In this document: one piece after another, positions 60,289 through 64,000 of the stretch
How the letters are laid out: each line of letters starts with the position of its first letter
Numbering within the stretch: the stretch's first letter is position 1
From: Lingula anatina
Lineage: Eukaryota > Brachiopoda > Lingulata > Lingulida > Lingulidae
Assembly: GCF_001039355.2 (NCBI RefSeq)
Contig: NW_019775871.1
Span: forward strand, 59,838-123,837
DNA length: 64,000 nucleotides
Direction: 5' to 3'
The notes under the pieces: model-generated
Told to the model about the DNA's origin: nothing
The model's database searches: none
What the model saw: only the letters and a program-made list of their open reading frames with translations
Position numbers and translations under genes: made by a program

Positions 60289-63200
60289 TCAAAGATATCG
60301 ACAAAGATATCTTATCTCCAGGTCTGGGCACACCGGGGGGTCCCCTTCCCTCCAATTGACCTCGTTCTCGGCGTTCCTGCAGACGACCCCGTAGACAGAG
60401 CAGGGTAGGAAGTACTGATAGCCGCTGGCGTCCCAGGGTTGTTGAGTTTGCACTACGCGGCACTCGGCAATAATTGGCTCAGATAGGAATGCAGCAGCGG
60501 CACACTGGAAGTGAACGGTAAATAAGCAATTAAAATGCGAGATGTGTATTCTCATTAAGTTGAGCATTATCTAACAGTTTATATCCAGCACATCTGCCAG
60601 TTGTTACATGTACTTTTAACTATTAAGGCAAACCTTTTAACACTTAAATCATCCTACCTGCCAATAAATATTACATTTGTAAAAACAGACGGGTGTAAGA
60701 GAGCCTGTGTGTAGATACAAATGTAAATACAGAATGCGAAAATCTAGAACTAAATTTAATGGAGCAAAACATATAGTTAGACTGTTAGACTGGTTATTTT
60801 ATATTTCATTCAGTCGATTTTACGCTGGCATCTTAAAGAACAATGTTTTAATGAGATTTATAAAAATGAGACATATTATGATTTCTATATGTATATACAG
60901 CCTACTTTCCGAGGGGACTCTTTTTAGAATAAGTTCTCATATCGAACAATGCCTATAAAACCTGCGTAGTGTCACATTTGAGTAGACGACCTTTGACCTA
61001 CCGGCGTCTCGTCCACCTCCCAGTCCCCGTCCTTAGAAGGGTCATCCTTGTCCATCCAGTCTGTCCAGTACTGACCTGAGGGGAGAAAGTTAACTATGTG
61101 CACATGGCGTCATAGTTCAATACTTAGGGTGCATTTACAGCCAAAGTTGAACCTACTTGAAAGCTTTCCCCTCCCCCTTATAATAAATTATTTACCATGT
61201 CCACACAAGAGACAACGAAAAGTCTATTTTTACCGACTATTAAAGCACTACGAGGCAACGTATTTTACGCACAGCGAAAGCCACAACACGGTCCACGCTT
61301 CTCCACGGTACTTCCGGTACACACACTTCCGACTGGCAGACATTCTCGTGTCCTTGATTGGTTACCTCCTGCGCACGTGGCGTCACACTCGGGCTGGTCC
61401 GGCCACTCTCGGGAGTCGGAACCTAGAATAAACAGGTCATATATTAGCATTACCAATCTGAGTGTGTGATAGGCCACTAAATTAAATTCGCCTGATTTTA
61501 GGAATATAAAACGGAATTTGCATTTTTTACATAACTTTGTTTATAAAAGGATTGTGCACAAATACCAATGGTGTGAAAACTATAAGATGTGTATAATTCC
61601 TAAAACCAGCCTTTATAATCTCCCCTTGTCTTCCTTCCCATGGCTAACCTCAGCCCCTGTATAAATGGGTTTGCCCTTTAATAACGTTATTAAGTCTCTT
61701 TACAGTAGATTCATAATATGTCTGATCACGTAACTCATTGACCATGGGAAGCATTTTAAAAGCGAAAATTGTATTTATCAAACTATCAACAGGCAATCAC
61801 ATCCCTGATGAATTAAAAGTTAAATCAAAAATGGTTAGCCGTGAACAAATTTTCAAAATTAGACAAGCAAGTAGCAATCAAGCAAAGAAATTGACATCTT
61901 AACCACAGGAGAGATAACGCCCTGCATGTATCCGTTTGAAAACTAAGAAATACATATACAAAAAAATAGATTATTTTAACATGGGACATTGCTTTTTCAC
62001 AGTTAAGACACACACGCACACAAACTTACATAGATCTGTGTCATATGTAGCCACCCCATGGTTCACTACGGTGACGTTATTCCATGCTATGACGTTTCCC
62101 CCGATTGTGTCGTCACAGTTAGCCGCGGCATTGATGTTAACATCGATGTGGTCCCACACGTTGACACTGCTCAAGTGGCCCAGAAATGATTGCTCGGCTT
62201 GAAACCCTCCCCCAACGTTATCCTGGTCCTGTCCAACTAGCCACACTCCATCTGAAACAATTCAGGCACGTTTTCAAAAACCCTCCTTTTATGGATACAA
62301 TTTTATGTCATATTATGTGATAATTAAATATATATTAGTGTTTTTTGGTGAAAAGCACTCATAAAATGTGTCACGGTAAACAATTTCTGATTGCAAAAAC
62401 GTAATCGATACAATCAATCTTATTATATTTTATTAAGTACTATAATTGCTTCAGAAAGCAATGACAGCAGTTCTTTATTCACAGGCTTAAACTTCTTCAT
62501 TTTTAATTCTGTCTATATCTCTTAGATTTTTTAAAATATATATATGTATTTTAATAAGATGATTTTTAGTAGAGTAAATTTTAAATGGTTTCCAATTGGA
62601 TTTTAATGATTTTAGTATATTAGCCATTATTGTAAGGCGCCTTGAGATAGAATGTAAGGCGCCATATAAGAATATTATTATTATTATTATTATTATTATC
62701 ATTATTATTATTATTATCAATGGTAAATGACCCGTACCCGCTGGCATAGTTTTATATCTGACAAAACCAGAGCCTGAAGCCTTTTTCTCGCCATCCACAT
62801 ACAGTGCCCACTTCCCTCCACGCCTCTTCCATGTAAAACACCAGTGGTGCCAGACACCATCAAAGATCTGATAGCCTGGGACAGAGATGATTTTTCTTTC
62901 ACCGTTAACATAGACACCAATGGTTCCCTCTGAATGATACTCAAACAGGAAGGTGTTATCGTACTCAGGTGTGGCGTAAGAAAGGATACATGTTTCTCCC
63001 GAGGTGAGGGTGGTCTTGATTCTCAAACAAGCAGTGATGGCAGACATCCGAACTTTCTCTGGTCTAAGCTGAAGGTATCTTCGAGTGCTCTGAGGCGGTG
63101 ACCAATACGCCACTGATGTCTTCTCTGGAAACATTATTTTTGTAACAGTTGATGTACTTAAATATACAAGCTTTAAAAATACAATAAAATATAAAAATGA

Positions 63201-63705
63201 AAAAAAAAAAAAAAAAAAAAAAAAAACAGCTGTATGTAACTATTTGTATTTGATTGGAAAAAGTTTTTATAATCGTTTGCACATAAATGAGTATTATTTA
63301 AAAGTATCTTGTGAATGCATGTGGATTTGTAGGGGAGCGCCGCAAACATAAAGGAAAGGAATAAAGTAGGATATAAGAAGTTAAAGAGATGTGGTTATAA
63401 GAGTATAATGTTTCAGGAGGTGTACCTGGTATGTTAAGGACGAAAAAAGTTAACACACTCGTTTTGTGCATGAACAGGTTTGTACTGTTATAAATAAAAC
63501 TGTAATCAACTGTTTCGAGCCATCATTTTTACCAACTCCTCACATCGTCACCAAACTTTTCACAGACAACGCATGAACCTAAAACAGTCATTTAAAAATT
63601 TACTTTTCTGCTTCATGGTTAGACATTCGCGGCTCCTTTTCTGGTTGCTATCATCACACGTGACCTCACAATCCGACCAGTCTGACCACTCACTAAGGTA
63701 GGAAC
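60289..63705 (-). CDS. Secreted TSP1-pentraxin-TSP1-WxxW protein (5' end beyond the window)
   Basis: Six exons with matching phases: 63705-63604, 63124-62738, 62251-62030, 61422-61273, 61075-61002, 60504-60289; 382 residues visible. First exon: thrombospondin type 1 start (EWSDWSDCEVTC, RSRECL). Next two exons: a pentraxin/concanavalin-like domain with the pentraxin signature H-x-C-x-T-W (HHWCFTW), ALYVDGEK and QDQDNVGGGFQAEQSFLG. Fourth exon: second TSP1-like unit (CDATCAGGNQSRTRECL, GPCCGFRC). Last two exons: a WxxW domain as in mucin-2 and CILP (WTDWMDKDDP, GDWEV, IIAECR, EIRYLC) followed by the stop at 60289. Pentraxins bind ligands with calcium and act as soluble recognition molecules; TSP1 and WxxW are extracellular matrix or mucus modules. 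Because the 5' exons are missing, further TSP1 units and the signal peptide may lie to the right. A secreted matrix or recognition protein is inferred. Confidence 0.85.
62630..62718 (+). mobile_element. LINE/SINE-type 3' tail with (ATT)n
   Basis: GTAAGGCGCCTTGAGATAG, a short spacer, then AAGGCGCCATATAAG and an ATT microsatellite. Such paired GCGCC stem-loop plus simple-repeat tails are typical of 3' ends of some LINEs and their SINEs. It sits in the pentraxin-domain intron. Confidence 0.5.
63200..63226. repeat. Poly(A) tract
   Basis: 27 uninterrupted A in an intron of the TSP1-pentraxin gene. Confidence 0.9.
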
Positions 63706-64000
63706 CTAGAACGAGAAGATATTCCAAAGATTTTTTGTGACTATCAATTTAGTCAACCTTATATAGGTAAATCATAGAACTCGTATATTCTAGTTTGTAT
63801 TAGTGATTTAAACACTTCAAAGGAATACATGGAATACGAGCAAGCACATATGGAGGTGAAACAAAGGACTTCAAATAAAATTATGCATTAATTTAGAGAT
63901 GTTTGACTCATTCATGTATAGAAATCATATTCGGATGTACCACGATGGGACCTAAAAAAAAGAACGTTTTAAAAATGTACTGATATAAATATTATATTTG

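Noticed and set aside
61096-61469. Two overlapping plus-strand frames of about 90-110 codons
   Set aside because: They are antisense to the second TSP1 exon and its flanks.

Overview
The window is nuclear DNA from an animal. Its genes have short exons and GT-AG introns, mostly phase 1, and encode mosaic extracellular or receptor proteins: EGF, TIR, fibronectin type II, SRCR, vWA, ZP, PARP, caspase, thrombospondin type 1, pentraxin and WxxW modules. Intergenic DNA is AT-rich and full of microsatellites, small terminal-inverted-repeat (TIR) DNA transposons and Tc1/mariner- and piggyBac-like remnants. This mix fits a marine invertebrate, most likely a lophotrochozoan such as a mollusc or brachiopod; the species cannot be fixed from the sequence. 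A 716-base N gap, two single N positions with duplicated flanks and a 765-base pure T tract mark this as a draft assembly of a heterozygous genome.

Layout. (1) 0-12 kb, plus strand: three tandem copies of a Cys-rich EGF-like ectodomain module. The third is the first exon of a complete four-exon receptor (signal peptide, EGF-like repeats, one membrane span, TIR domain, 534 aa). The second has its own signal peptide and the same phase-1 splice donor but no TIR exons of its own. The first ends in a stop with no donor. (2) 13.8-22.9 kb, minus strand: a 17-exon gene for a 768-aa type I membrane protein with two fibronectin type II domains and a long ectodomain resembling the metazoan LolA-like family. 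(3) 23-39 kb: no convincing gene, but a dense transposon landscape, including a perfect 33-bp-TIR element, a piggyBac-like element and two Tc1/mariner copies in head-to-head inverted array (about 3.2 kb), plus the T tract. (4) 39-48.1 kb, plus strand: a mosaic membrane protein (EGF, SRCR, EGF, vWA, ZP, furin site, membrane span) whose domain exons alternate with tiny Thr/Pro-rich linker exons. (5) 50.5-54.5 kb, minus strand: an apparent PARP-caspase fusion with both catalytic centres intact. (6) 60.3-63.7 kb, minus strand: TSP1-pentraxin-TSP1-WxxW secreted protein, truncated at the right window edge.

Taken together, several genes have domain types used in innate immunity and cell death (TIR, SRCR, pentraxin, caspase, PARP). 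They do not form an operon-like unit, and any functional link between neighbours is inference. The strongest novelty candidates are the PARP-caspase fusion and the tandem EGF modules upstream of a single membrane/TIR cassette.
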